Made by a program: the position numbers and the translations under genes. A stretch of DNA of 64,000 nt from Pyrus communis. Taxonomy: Eukaryota; Streptophyta; Magnoliopsida; Rosales; Rosaceae. The stretch covers positions 20,777,344 to 20,841,343 of the forward strand of contig NC_084816.1 of assembly GCF_963583255.1 (NCBI RefSeq), in the 5' to 3' direction. Shown here in pieces: positions 48,342-59,632 of this stretch; position 1 is the first letter of the stretch; each line of letters starts with the position of its first letter. The notes under the pieces are model-generated. The model ran no database searches and was not told the origin of the DNA. It saw only the letters and a list, made by a program, of their open reading frames with translations.

Positions 48342-48847
48342 GTACAAAGTTGAATAATTGGAATCTAAATACCAACACATTCACATTCATTGGTGTTACC
48401 TAGTTATTTTAGCTTACCCTATATAAACACCAACACATTTATGTATTAGTTATTTATCATCTAAATGATGTAGAACAAATAACCAAGTGGATTGAAGAGG
48501 AAATGGACCAACGGAAGTCGAAGGGACGCATTAGAAATTTGCAATTTTGACGTCCGAGCTCCGATTTGGGTCATGATACTTTTTGGAAAAGAGAGTTTAC
48601 TATTACATTCAGGATCCCAGAATCAAATTGGCCAACATTGCTTGTATCAAAAACAGAAATTGAAGACCTGTGAAAAAAATACTAAGCACTTAGAGACAGA
48701 AGAGTGGCTGGGGTAATTAAATTAAATAACATCATCCTTCAACCAAAATAGATAAGCTAATAGTAATACTGCAGTCACAACATTTTTACAAGAACACAAC
48801 ATTTTTACAAAGGATGGTAAATTTGTGACGTGAAACTCTGGGATCAA
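48342..48847. other. Spacer between duplicated blocks
   Basis: No gene recognised. It lies between the lost MATE copy's upstream flank and the B3 pseudogene. Confidence 0.4.
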
Positions 48848-49340
48848 CTAGCTTTCAGCTTTAACATTAGGGCCAGCAAGCACCACACGACACTTATTGC
48901 CTATCACTGCTCCTTTTTTGAAAATATGAACACGCATCAAACCTTGCTTCACAAACTCAAAAATCATGGTGTCCCCGGGTGAAATTCGGTTTGCCTTCGC
49001 GCTCTTTGTTATAGTTTTCAGTGTCAAGATCAACATTTTCATCTTTTACTCTAGCTTGATTTTCTGTATTCATCTTGGCTGCTTCGACATCTTTCTCGCA
49101 CGCACTGCTATCATAGATTTTGACATTAAACTTTGTTTCACCATCATAATCAAAAACCAAAAGATCCCCAGATTCTAAATGATTGTCCTTCACAAAACCC
49201 TGCCAACCATTGCGGAAGAATAAGCCATTCTACCTGTCTTCCAATTCCACAGTTCTTCGTATTCCGGTAGGGCCTCGAAGGTCACATTTGCAAAGTGGTC
49301 GTCTATTGAAGTTCTTCCTAATAAACGTAGGTGGTATACG
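48848..49340 (-). pseudogene. B3-domain pseudogene, tandem copy of the B3 gene
   Basis: It starts after a TAG acceptor with RIPPTFIRKNF, parallel to exon 2 of the B3 gene (RIPHAFLKNL). The codon for the Glu of ERENGLFF is TAG. GWQGFVKDNHLESGDLLVF follows, then a linker joined out of frame to the last part of the second B3 domain (ISPGDTMIFEFVKQGLMRVH) by a deletion that removed the intervening exons. No first exon was found upstream. Confidence 0.85.
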
Positions 49341-50451
49341 CTACAAAATTGAATAACCAATGCACTTAAGATCACATTCACAAATATTGTTTGTAATTTG
49401 ACAGATCAAATCAGAAAAATTATTGCAAACAGAATTCGAATTGTATAACATGGTAATTAATGTCAAAATAATCAAGCATTTGGAAATTATTTAACCAAAT
49501 CTTTGTGAACTTGACTACAGTTGATGAAATAATAACCATTGTTGCTAACATTCAGAGTAATGTTGAAAATTTGGGGATCCATAATATTTGATTAAACAAT
49601 TTTCACAAAGATACAAAGAACAAAAAACCCTGAACTCACGCATGAACCAGGAAAGGGATATCAATTTTCAGCAGAAATTTAATCTAACACATGCAGAAAT
49701 TTTCGACCCGCAGCTGTTACTCAGTTTTTCTACTTAGATGCATTTTTTCATTTCGGAAGAGATTTTTTAGAATGATTGGAACACTAGGATCTAGGCCACA
49801 CTTAAAAGAAAATTTAGCTACACTAGTACAATGACATATGATTTAACACTCCATGTTCTACGTACATTGAAAATCTGTCCAGCTAGAGTCAAGTCGCTAC
49901 TGTCTTTTTGTTTGTTTGTTTGTTTGCTTTCTTCTACCATGTGTTCAACATGCACTTACAACTCATATTCTCTCGGGACCTGGCTTCTCTGCCCTTCCAC
50001 TTTCCATACACTTTTATCATCTTCTATTTGTGCAGTCACGATTAAGTTACGTCAACATTTTATATTACTATTGCTTTTTGTCTTATTATCTCTATAAAAA
50101 AATCAATATAAAATGTTGACGTAGCTTAACCGTGACCGTACAAAATAGGAGGCGATGAGAGTGTATGGGGAGTAGGAGGGCAGAGATGTGTGTGTGTGTG
50201 TGTGTTTTAACAAACAATAGTATATACAAAAGAATAGAGCAATGGACTAAACTTTATAATGAACTTGCCATAATAATAAGTGGCTAAGCCTTTAATTGAT
50301 GTTCCTTAGAGAAAAGTTGAGTCAAATATAATTTTTGAATCTTCTAATGTGGGGTTTTTCTCTGCAATATATAACTTCCTCAAAATTCCATAATCTAGTC
50401 TAAAAAGGTTGCCATTGCGGTCTATGTTGTTAACTAGTTTTGTGTGACCAT
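49341..50451. other. Spacer between the B3 pseudogene and the MATE gene
   Basis: It contains the long hairpin listed next and a (TG)n microsatellite of about nine units near 50188-50206. No exon recognised. Confidence 0.45.
49985..50188. repeat. Long hairpin (foldback MITE or small-RNA source)
   Basis: The arm at 49985-50066 is the near-perfect inverse of 50105-50188. The inner 32 bp pair with two mismatches (GTCAACATTTTATATT against AATATAAAATGTTGAC) and the loop is about 38 bp. Outer parts (CTGCCCTTCCACTTTCCATAC) pair less well. No coding capacity. It lies about 270 bp downstream of the MATE stop. Confidence 0.8.
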
Positions 50452-53400
50452 TTAGACCAAAATTGCATCTGCGTTACGAGGTAAATCCAGTTGAGTCCAT
50501 TTTGTGCGCAGTGTGACCACCAAAAGTAGGACAGTTTGGCAAGAAAGACCGCAGATTAAACCAATCCACAACCCCTGCACCAGAAGAAATCAAGCACAAA
50601 ACGTGAACTGAGTTAGATACATAAACAAAAAAAAATCAACTACTAGCTAGCTGCTTGTTCCACTTCTGTGTTCAGCTAAAGAATTAATAATGTTAGCACT
50701 GAGTGTGCAGATGCCTGGACTTTTTTATAGCAGGTCTGCGTCAAACAGCAGTGATTCGAAACACTTCTTTTTACACTATTTTGGAAACCCAAGGTTCAAT
50801 CCTATGGGGGTGTAAAATTAAGCTACAAGTTTAATGGTCTCACCTTAGCATATAGTTTCAACTTAAATGCAAGAACACCTGCAATTGTCATGCCAACCAA
50901 ATAGAATGTTCCCAAGTTTACATACACAGCCAGGTGCTGCCACCCACATCCTCTGGCCACACCTGAAATACCGAAAATTCGCTCTCATAGATACTCGAGA
51001 AATAGAAGGTAAAGAGAATAAGTTCAAATGCAAAGTAGCAGATGGACAACCCCTAATAGAAGTGGATGATGATTCGGACCTGATAAGACGCCTTGGAAAG
51101 AATCAGCAATTATAGAAATTGCAAGCAACGGTGTCATGGAAGCAAATAGTTTTATTATTACGCTGCTGTCGCTGAAGGCGCCGGCCCATAAATTGTGACC
51201 AAATGCCAGAGCCAGATCGACGATGAGTGCGAGAAGTATAGAGAGCTTAAGAGTCACAGCCATTGCATTCTTGGCTTTCTCAGGATTGCCTGCTCCCAAT
51301 TCATTTGATACCCTTGTGCTACAAGCAAGAAAAAAGTAATATTTGATTCAATGTGTGAAACAGAATGTAGAATCGAAAAACCCGAAGTGATTAGTTAAAC
51401 TTGGAATTTATTGTTCTACCAACCTTGCAGCAGCACTGAGGCCATATGTAATCATGTATGCAATTGCTTCTGTATTCACACTGAAGATATGATTAGATTA
51501 GGAAAAATCTACTTGAGTCGAGCGAAAAATTATAAGTTTAGAGCTAGCCGAATGCTTACCAGATTGCAATTAGGGAAGTGTTTTGTTCAGCTTTTGGCAT
51601 TACTCCTGCCATGAACACCAGAATCTCAAAGGCCCAATACTCCAAACTGGAAAGACGAAAAAAATGAAGACATGAATACTTACAGATTCTATCTCACATA
51701 CTCTGAAAAAGAGTAAAGAAAGATTGAAGAACACTTACCATACCATTGCTGCAGAGGGTAGGGCAAGTTTCAAGTTGGTGAGGACGTAATTAAATGATTC
51801 TAATGTAAACCCTTCCCACGTATGCTCAAACTTCTTTGCGCACAAAACGTACGTGGCCAACATTAGCATTGATATCCATATTGAAATCGAAGCTGCCAGC
51901 GGAGCTCCCACGTAACCAAGACCTGTCCAATGTACCAGGCCATACGCAATGCCAACATGAAGAACCACTGGGATCACCGAGAAGTAGACCAATGGCATGA
52001 CAACGGATTGCGTCTGAAGAAATCTCAAAATATTGTGCAGGAAGCCATATGCAAACAACCCCGGAATCAGAAATTTCATATAAAGCGCTGCATATTTTGA
52101 GATTTGAGGGTCTTGGTGAATTAAGATAAGTATTGGTTCTGTATAGAACCAGACTACGGATACAATGATAGAGGCCAGGAAAGAAATGATGGAAGAGGCT
52201 TGTAGATAAATCCCCAGCATTCTATATAACTTTGCGCCGAATCCTTGCCCACACAACGTTTCCAGAGCTCCACTTAATCCAACCTAAACCAAGAAAGAAT
52301 AATAGACAAAGAAAACAGTTCAAAGAGTAGGCCTGCAGTCTATTAATTGGCACTATTCTTTGCCTTTCTAAAGTACCAAAAAAAAAAAAACAAAAAGAAG
52401 CAGAACGCTTGATTTAGAAAAATTGAAGGACAAAGCAAGTGAATTGAAACAGCCATGGAAAACATATTTTAAGAAAGCAATACTCTAAAGACCGTATACA
52501 CTAATATGCACGAAGAAATCCGGTTACAAACTATTAAACAAAAATTGAACTGGATGAAGATGGGGCGATTCAAGTGAGATCCATTGTAAATCCGACTTTC
52601 GATTCACTCATGGGATTCTATCAATCAAATATTATGCAGACCCTTTCTATACTAATAGAATAGAACCTTGCTCCATTTAATCTAATAAAAGTGAATTTTT
52701 TTTATAAGTTTGTTGAAATTGAAGAAGTTCTATATTGCTCAATAACTTGACCTATATTTATTTGTCCACTATCACTATGTTATGTAAGAAATTTAAAAAA
52801 GGCTGGATTCGATATTTCGATACAATAAAAAACAATCAAACTTATTTTCCAATTTTATTCCAAAGTGATTCAAAGAGAGTTTCATTTTGTGAATGAAGTT
52901 ATAAATTACTTTATTTATAATTTCTAATGTTCTATATATGCATATAGTTAGTTATATACATATATTAATTCAATCAACTCAAAAGTTGACCGATGAATCT
53001 ATTGATTAAAAAGCTTGAGCTGGGTAAATATCACAGATGATTAATTGATAACAAAGAACTTTATTGTTTGTTCGTGTCTCCAATCGTAATCTTTATTAAA
53101 AGTTTGTAACCAATTTTATTTGTATATTCTTGATTACTGTTCCATTAGTTTTCCTAACAGCACATACATGGAGAGAACATGATATACAGAGAGAGTGAGA
53201 GAATCACCTTACCATGAAAGCGAAGCCGGTGACGGTGGCCCAAGAATTGGCGAGGGTTGCACCGGCAAGCTGAAGATCACCAAGATGGCCGGCAAACATG
53301 ACCGAAATCAAAGGGATCATGTAATAGCAAACATTCGTCAGAATCATTGGCAACGAAAACAACATCTGATTTTTTGCCTCCTCCACGTCCAGCACCTTGT

Positions 53401-53491
53401 TCCACCACCCCCCTTTTGCTCCTCCATGACCACCTGCCTCCAACAACGGCGTCGTATTATTAGTGTTTGCTACCATGTCTCCGTTCTCCAT
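50452..53491 (-). CDS. MATE-family transporter (DETOXIFICATION type, DTX16-like)
   Basis: Seven exons, 53213-53491, 51739-52283, 51560-51646, 51424-51480, 51080-51318, 50844-50962 and 50452-50574, join in frame to 482 residues, the usual length of plant MATE proteins. The start is the ATG at 53491 ([20 protein letters not shown]). Typical segments are [76 protein letters not shown] and [13 protein letters not shown], with about twelve hydrophobic spans. Members export organic cations or metabolites by proton or sodium antiport at the plasma or vacuolar membrane; the substrate here is unknown. Intron 1 is about 930 bp and very AT-rich. It is the surviving member of a tandem pair. Confidence 0.93.
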
Positions 53492-55949
53492 TGTTGTCTA
53501 GTCCTTCAAGTTTTCTTCTGCTCTGCAATGTCGATATGTCGTCTGTTTCTGATTAAGATATGGCATGTGGTGTATGGACACTATTCATATCCTGAATTGT
53601 CAAGATCTCACATGAGTGAGATTTTAGAGAAAGAGATGGGGAGGGTGAGGCAATATATAAAAAAAGGGACAGAAGCTGCCACGGTGCCACCTTGACCGGC
53701 CATTCGTTCCAGGAGAACAAACGGGTACACCATCACATAGTATTCTGTATCAATAAAAACAAAAATATTTAGACAAAAACTTACATGCGATTGATGGTTT
53801 TGAGGCAGGAATGGAGGCAAGCAACATGAATTGACTACAATAAATCCGTCTGACACCAAGTGGTTGGGATTTCTATTCCATTCCGCACATTTTTTTTTAA
53901 AATGTTTATACACTCATATTTAAAATTTTGGGTCAAAATTTTGTGAAATTGACTCTAGATGAGTAACAGAGAGGGATGCAAATTTTGGATTTGTGCTCTG
54001 CTAGTAACATAAACCAACAATCAAATGTCATATAGTTGATCTTATAATTAGCATTTACATGTTTAATGAGAGTCTTGAAATTTAGAGGTGTGGTGAGAAT
54101 GAACAATAAGAAAATGTTGAATGTATGTGAACAATGAGGGTAATATAGAAAAATAAGTGGTGTGTTAATAAAACAACTCTTTTCAAAATGTTCAAATACC
54201 CTTTTTTTTAATTAGCATTTCAAAAGAGAGCATTATTATTTAAAACAGTAAAAATAAAATAATTAAAGAAAGTTTGAAAGAAAGAGGCATATTTTCGCCA
54301 TCCCACACTAACCAAGTCTGCAACTAGAATTTTATTAGTCGACCGTCAACTATGGTTACTCGTTTACTACAATCGTGAAATCACATCATAAGCTTCATAT
54401 AATACGGCATGTGATGTCCATATCATGTCAATTCATGGTTCCAATTAAAAAAAAAAAAAAAAAATCCAATCAGAGAAAATAGAATTGTATAAGAAAACAA
54501 AATTCAATAATGTTGCCCACCAAGACATGTACCTTTTTAATTCACCAAACGTTATATTCTTCCATTAAAATTTGGAAAATTGACCCGAGTTTTGTCCCGT
54601 TTTTATATAGTGGAGTGGTTGAGATCAATTTTGCTCCTTCACTTATTGATTTGCAATTTTTGAGGGTTTAGGTACTGAATTCTGTTTCTCTATGCACAAC
54701 TTTATGTTTCTTTCACGTTATTATGCTTTGATTTACGAGAATTTTAATGAAAAATTTTTGGTACTGTTTATTATAACAAAAAATATATTTTTATATTAAA
54801 AAATCAATCATGATACTATTTATTTTACCCTTTATTTTATCTTTATCATTAAAATTTTCCTAAATTTTCTTTTGATTTATTCATACAATGGTTTTTCTAC
54901 TTTAGGGGATCTATATAATAACCCAGCTGGTTCATGGCAACTCTTGCTTAAGTAATAGAAGGCAGTCGTCTTTTGATTATCTGATTAGTCAACAGAATTG
55001 ATGCCGTTGTCGTTTTATAATCTGATTAGTCAACAGACTCTGATTGCACCTTAAAAAAAATGGCACTTTGTCTCTTTTTAATAGCAAAGTATTAATACCT
55101 TGACTGTCTGATTAATAAATTGAATTTTTTCACCAAAACAATTAATAATAGGTGTGGTGGCAAAAATATATGGTATTCATAAATTTGTATCTATAAAACA
55201 ATTAAATATCTTTAATCAATAACCAGAGCCACATGCCCACCGAGGGGGGGTGCAGGGTTTGACCAATGAATTTCTAATGCTTAAGTGAGTTTCTCTAAAA
55301 AAAAGATAATTGAGAACTTAATTGCGCAACAAAAACTTATCGAAACTTGATGGAGAATGAGGTATTTATAGGGAGATAGTCGGCCACATGTGTAGAAATT
55401 GCCATGCCATGTGTCGATGTTCAATTGGTCAATGTGTGTCATACAAGAATTGTCATGCCATGTGCCAACGTCCAGTTGGCCAAAGTGTGTCACTTTTATC
55501 TATTGGATGTAGTATGAAAGAATTATTCCAAGATATTATTAATTAAATAATATCCTAGAATTATCCTTTGTGATCCATTTGATTGTGATTTTTTGCTTGA
55601 TTGACTGGATCTTTAATAAGGAAGGCATAAAGATAATGATTTAATTATTAATCATCTTTAATACCTTTGACTTTTCTCCTGGACATGAGTGTTTGGAGAA
55701 ATTGTAGTTAGCAGCTCAAGTTTTCAAGAAGTTGTAGCGTGGAATAAATGTAGGTCTTGCCAATTTAACAAGCACATCTTCGTCATATGCAGATAAAAGT
55801 TCACGAGTCAACTCTAAGATTTTTGGATTAATTTTAGCTCCACAATAAGTATCAAACTCGCCGCTCATGGAATCGAATATGAAATATCTCACTTACAAAT
55901 TGAGAGTAAAGTACTACTAGACTCTAATGCTACATCCTCGCGCCCCTTA
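53492..55949. other. Upstream region of MATE and gene-free spacer
   Basis: It holds the MATE promoter, the duplicated block 54212-54331, a diverged copy of the 145-bp MITE at about 54738-54872 and a weak repeat at 55385-55495 (GCCATGCCATGTG and GTCATGCCATGTG). No exon recognised. Confidence 0.45.
54212..54331. repeat. MATE upstream block, partner of 48207-48341
   Basis: The same sequence and order occur at 48207-48341, with small deletions, which ties both to a tandem duplication. Confidence 0.75.
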
Positions 55950-56351
55950 GACCATCTCCAATGGTTGGGCCAAAAGCCAAATATTTTAGCCCGGAAAATT
56001 TAGCTTTTAGCCCAGAAACAACTTTTCTGCTCCAACCGTTCTAGCCTAAAATTTTAGCCGGGGATTATTAAATAATGAACTTAGGCTTTTTTTTTTGTTA
56101 AATTAAATTTAAAAAATAAATAAATATGTAGACTATCGTAAATTAATTTTATAAACATTTTAATCTAAAAAAATTTAAATTTCGATAAATATTGGGTGGA
56201 GTCCACTTTTATTTCTAGGCTAAATTTTGGGAGGAATTTGGCCTTGGTTTAGCATTTAACATTTAGCCCCAATTTTCCCCTTGGGTTGGAGTGGGTTTGG
56301 GGGGAAATTTTGGAGGGTAATTTGGCTTTTAGCCCACCATTGGAGTTGGTC
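55950..56351. mobile_element. PIF/Harbinger-type MITE, 402 bp
   Basis: Ends are GACCATCTCCAATGG and CCATTGGAGTTGGTC, inverted repeats of the Tourist type. TTA flanks both sides (55947-55949 and 56352-56354). Interior rich in TTTTAGCC motifs, non-coding. Confidence 0.85.
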
Positions 56352-57035
56352 TTAGTGTAAATAATATTATTTATTAAAAAAATAAGATTGAACTAAAAGA
56401 TATATCTAATTAGTACTATAATCTAATGATATTCCTTTTCACTTTTAAGTTAGATGCTTTAGATTTAATCCTCACTGAAGACGAATTTGACCATATTATT
56501 ACTAACTTATTGTAAAACTTAGCCCACTCTACACCCATTTAATGCATATAATATCTTTTATTCATAAAAAATAAAAAATCCCTAAAGGTAAATAACTATT
56601 TGTAGGGTTGGCTCGGGTCTAGATCCCGAGCTAAAACCACTTGAATATTGAATTGATCCCTTTTAAAAGGGGATTTCAGAACCCAAACCCCGAACCGAAA
56701 TTTCGGTATTTTCTAGTTTTGGGATTCTTGAAAATTTTTCGGAATTTTGGTACGGTTCGAGATTTCAATTCCTATTTGCCTTCTTGTAAATGGAGGCTCG
56801 TGATTAGTTCAATTGAAACCTGCATCAAAATCCCAAACCAAAAAAATAAAAACCCTAATTCCACCTTTGAATCCCGAAATCTAGAGGTTCAAATTCAAAT
56901 TAGTTCGTATCCATTATTCAAATCAAAGAAACGTAACAACCATGGGAGCGACGGTGGTGGTGGCTTTGAGCCTAGATCTGAGCTTGATGCTTGAAGGTCT
57001 AAGCTGAGATCTTAGCTTGAGGTTTGAAGGATTGA

Positions 57036-57225
57036 AAGTAGCTGCACTTGCTAACGAGGACGGCGAGCCCGTTGGTCCCGAACCCAGCAAACGAGGATGA
57101 TCTCCTTGAACCCAGCAAACGACTCAGCCAATAGAGCAAGATCATCATCCGTCGCGGACATCCGCTTCAGGCAGAGCTTCTCGAGCCATGGGTACGCCTT
57201 GGCCATGGAGGACACCCACGGCGCC
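57036..57225 (-). pseudogene. TIR1/AFB-type auxin F-box receptor fragment
   Basis: The frame reads [20 protein letters not shown] followed by [20 protein letters not shown] and ILVC, then after a small deletion that shifts frame, [14 protein letters not shown]. This is an early leucine-rich-repeat segment of AFB2/AFB3-type auxin receptors. Only about 60 residues are present, with no F-box, so it cannot work. It is internal to the hAT-like element. Confidence 0.8.
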
Positions 57226-57856
57226 GTGGACTGACAAATGTGGAGAATAAGGAAGGAGGAGAGTTCGAGAGATGAACAATTAGGGAGGAAGAGAGAGATA
57301 TGAGAGTCGAGAACTCGAGAGAGGGTATGGTGTGGACCGTGGTGGCTGGAGGGAGATGAGAGGAGAGGGTATGGTGTGGTGGTCGGAATCGATACTCGGA
57401 GAAGGTGGGGGAAAGAGAGGTAGAGGCGGAGTGAACAGAGAGACCTCGAGAGAGATGAAATATATGGAGAAATAACCACAAATTTGACCATAAATATACA
57501 TTTTTAACCAACACTTATACATTTTCATAATTCTAACCAAAATTAACATAAAAATACCGCAATGTCCTTTTAGTGGAGTTCACACTTGCTTTGCTCGACT
57601 GCGTTCCCACCATGGCTTACAGCCACTAAACCTATTGGTCAGGTGTAGCTTTTGGACAAAGATCCGGAATTTCCTGCTGAACTCTGAATATTTTCAATTT
57701 CTGGAGCTTTGGAGTTCTGGGCTTCTTCTGCAACTGGGTCTTACAATGAAACATGGTGTATATGCAGAGAGGTTCGTAACTGAAATTGCAGCGAGGGAAA
57801 ACTGGGTCTCTGGGTGTTCTCTAATTGTATACTGATCTCTGGGTTTTGGCTCACAG

Positions 57857-58121
57857 TTTGGAAGGGCTATCTTGTGCTCTGATGCTGCTACAGAAGCTGC
57901 TGGGTACGGGTTTATTGAGTCTGTGGACAGACCGGAAGGATTCTTGGTTTTAAGTGTAGCTTCTCAGGGAGACCAGATCACCAAGATTAAGAACCCACCG
58001 GAGGTATTAATCCGAGAATCTGGTTTTAATTCAAAATTCTAGGAAATGTTTCCATTCAGTTTTAACCCAAAATGGCCTGTGCAATTCAATGACGCAGGAT
58101 ACCAAGTCTTTAGAAGAGAAG
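57857..58121 (+). pseudogene. PARP3-like gene fragment
   Basis: Exon 57857-58003 (49 codons between AG and GT) encodes FGRAILCSDAATEAAGYGF, then VDRPEGFLVLSVASQGDQIT and ends NPPE. An intron of 94 bp follows, and the next exon starts DTKSLEEK at 58098. The pattern VDRPEGFL...PPEDTKSLEEK matches my memory of the catalytic part of plant poly(ADP-ribose) polymerase 3; that match is recalled, not searched. The kept intron points to capture at DNA level. Sequence at 57635-57835 may be a further captured piece but is not recognised. Confidence 0.6.
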
Positions 58122-58707
58122 AGCTTCTGGGAAATGCTTCCATTCAATTATCGAAAGCATTTGCAAAAACAGCGAGGAAAATAAGTAACTAAAATAGCGA
58201 TTGAAAAAAATGTATAGAAAAAAAAATGAAAGGCAGCGAACGAAGAACCACGAATTCTAATAAAGGGCAGTACAGTATTTTTATGTCAAATTTTGATTAG
58301 AATTATAAAAAACTATGATAGTTGATTAAAATTCTATCCATGATCATTAGCTTTTTTTTTTTAAATTTCCCGAGAGAGATAGAGAGGCCGGAGGGTTTCA
58401 GATTGCTTAATGATGACTAAGAGAGAATCCATTGAAACCTCTAAGTTGGACGGTTGGGATTAAATTTCAACCAATTCAATGATCTACGTATTTTCTAAAC
58501 TTAATTTAAAATTAAACATATATACACTTAATAAATGTTTCGGTTTGGTTTTGGGATTACCGAACGAAGGCATATAGGATCCCGAATCCAGTAACAAAAT
58601 TTTCAAGACCGGGGTACTGAACTCTGTGGGATGTTTTCGGTTCGGTTTCGGGACTTTTTTAGTTTGGTTTGGGAATTTCAGTATTTTTTTCCTCCCCTAC
58701 CTATTTG

Positions 58708-59464
58708 TATAGCTGAATTTTCCTTGAATATTCAGTTGTTCATTCTGTCTAGAATACAATTCGATCTCCAACCCAGATACCAAAAGGTGCAGAAGACTGT
58801 AAAGCAGGAACTGTCTGAATTTGGTTATTATTTTACATAATTGTGGAATCTGCATATCCTGCATTTACCGTTGCATATTTGCTTGGATGATGCAAGGGAA
58901 TCAAGAACCACTTTTCTTTGCTACATATTAATTCAGATAGATTAAAAAACTGTACATTTTTAGCAAATTTAACTCTCTTTCAACAATCTTGATAAGATCC
59001 GATGATGCATTTTCCAATTTCATCAAGATATTGATGATAGCGACGAGTGAAACATTGATACGTTGCGGAGATTCTAACTGTGATGAATGCGCTAATCATT
59101 CGAGTACTTACTGCCTTAAGCCTTAAATCTGCAAGAATTTGAAGAAAAAAATTACAAGCATATATTATTATACATATGCCAGTTTATCCAGGCAAACATG
59201 TTTAATGGAAAGCACTAGAGAGTACTACTGGAAGATTTCATTTGAAACCCCAGCTCTGTAATATTACAAGTAGGATTCTCACATTAGAATCGGAACACGA
59301 ACATGCATGCCACTTAATTAGCATACCGAACTCGTCATTCATGGTCGTACACTTTTAATATAAATCTAACTTGAAGAACTAAAGAGGAGTTTAACAATCA
59401 ACAATCAAAATACATGTTTCATAAGCATATATAATCTGATGTTGTAGGTAGCTGCACATTGTTG
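58708..59464. other. Spacer, no gene seen
   Basis: No recognised exon or repeat. It lies downstream of the small peptide gene. Confidence 0.4.
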
Positions 59465-59632
59465 TCATTCTTTCTTCTCTTCCTTGGATTCAACCTTCTT
59501 CTCTTCTTTTGCTTCAACCTTCTTCTCTTCCTTGCTCACCTTCATCGCCGCCGTCTTCACCCTTGCTTTGCCCTTCTTGGGCTTCATGAAGCAGAAACAA
59601 GAGCAGCAAGGACACTGGAATAAGAACTTCAT
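59465..59632 (-). CDS. Small Cys-rich then Lys/Glu-rich peptide, 55 residues
   Basis: The ATG at 59632 opens MKFLFQCPCCSCFCFMKPKK, a cysteine cluster (five Cys in ten residues) in a hydrophobic N-terminus, followed by a basic stretch and three EEKK repeats to a TGA at 59465. A TATA-like CTATACATATAG lies about 50 bp upstream on the same strand. No family with known function is recalled. The cysteine cluster could bind metal or be acylated at a membrane; that is speculation. The frame is shorter than usual cut-offs but has clear composition and a plausible promoter. Confidence 0.55.
   Translation of the reverse strand: MKFLFQCPCCSCFCFMKPKKGKARVKTAAMKVSKEEKKVEAKEEKKVESKEEKKE

Larger units (their letters stand above)
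56603..58699. mobile_element. hAT-like element with fragments of two host genes
   Basis: The left end is TAGGGTTGGCTCGGG, the right end reverse-complemented TAGGGGAGG. Flanks ACTATTTG (56595-56602) and CCTATTTG (58700-58707) match at 7 of 8 bases, as for a hAT 8-bp target duplication. Both subterminal regions carry GGTTCGG/CCGAACC-type motifs in inverted arrangement. Inside are an F-box receptor fragment (minus) and a PARP3-like fragment (plus). No transposase seen. Ends are short and imperfect, so the limits are probable. Confidence 0.7.

Noticed and set aside
53195..53695. 166-codon plus-strand frame
   Set aside because: Antisense shadow of MATE exon 1 and its leader, no family resemblance.
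57635..57835. 66-codon frame upstream of the PARP3-like fragment
   Set aside because: Reads well but I recognise no family; noted only as possible extra cargo of the hAT-like element.
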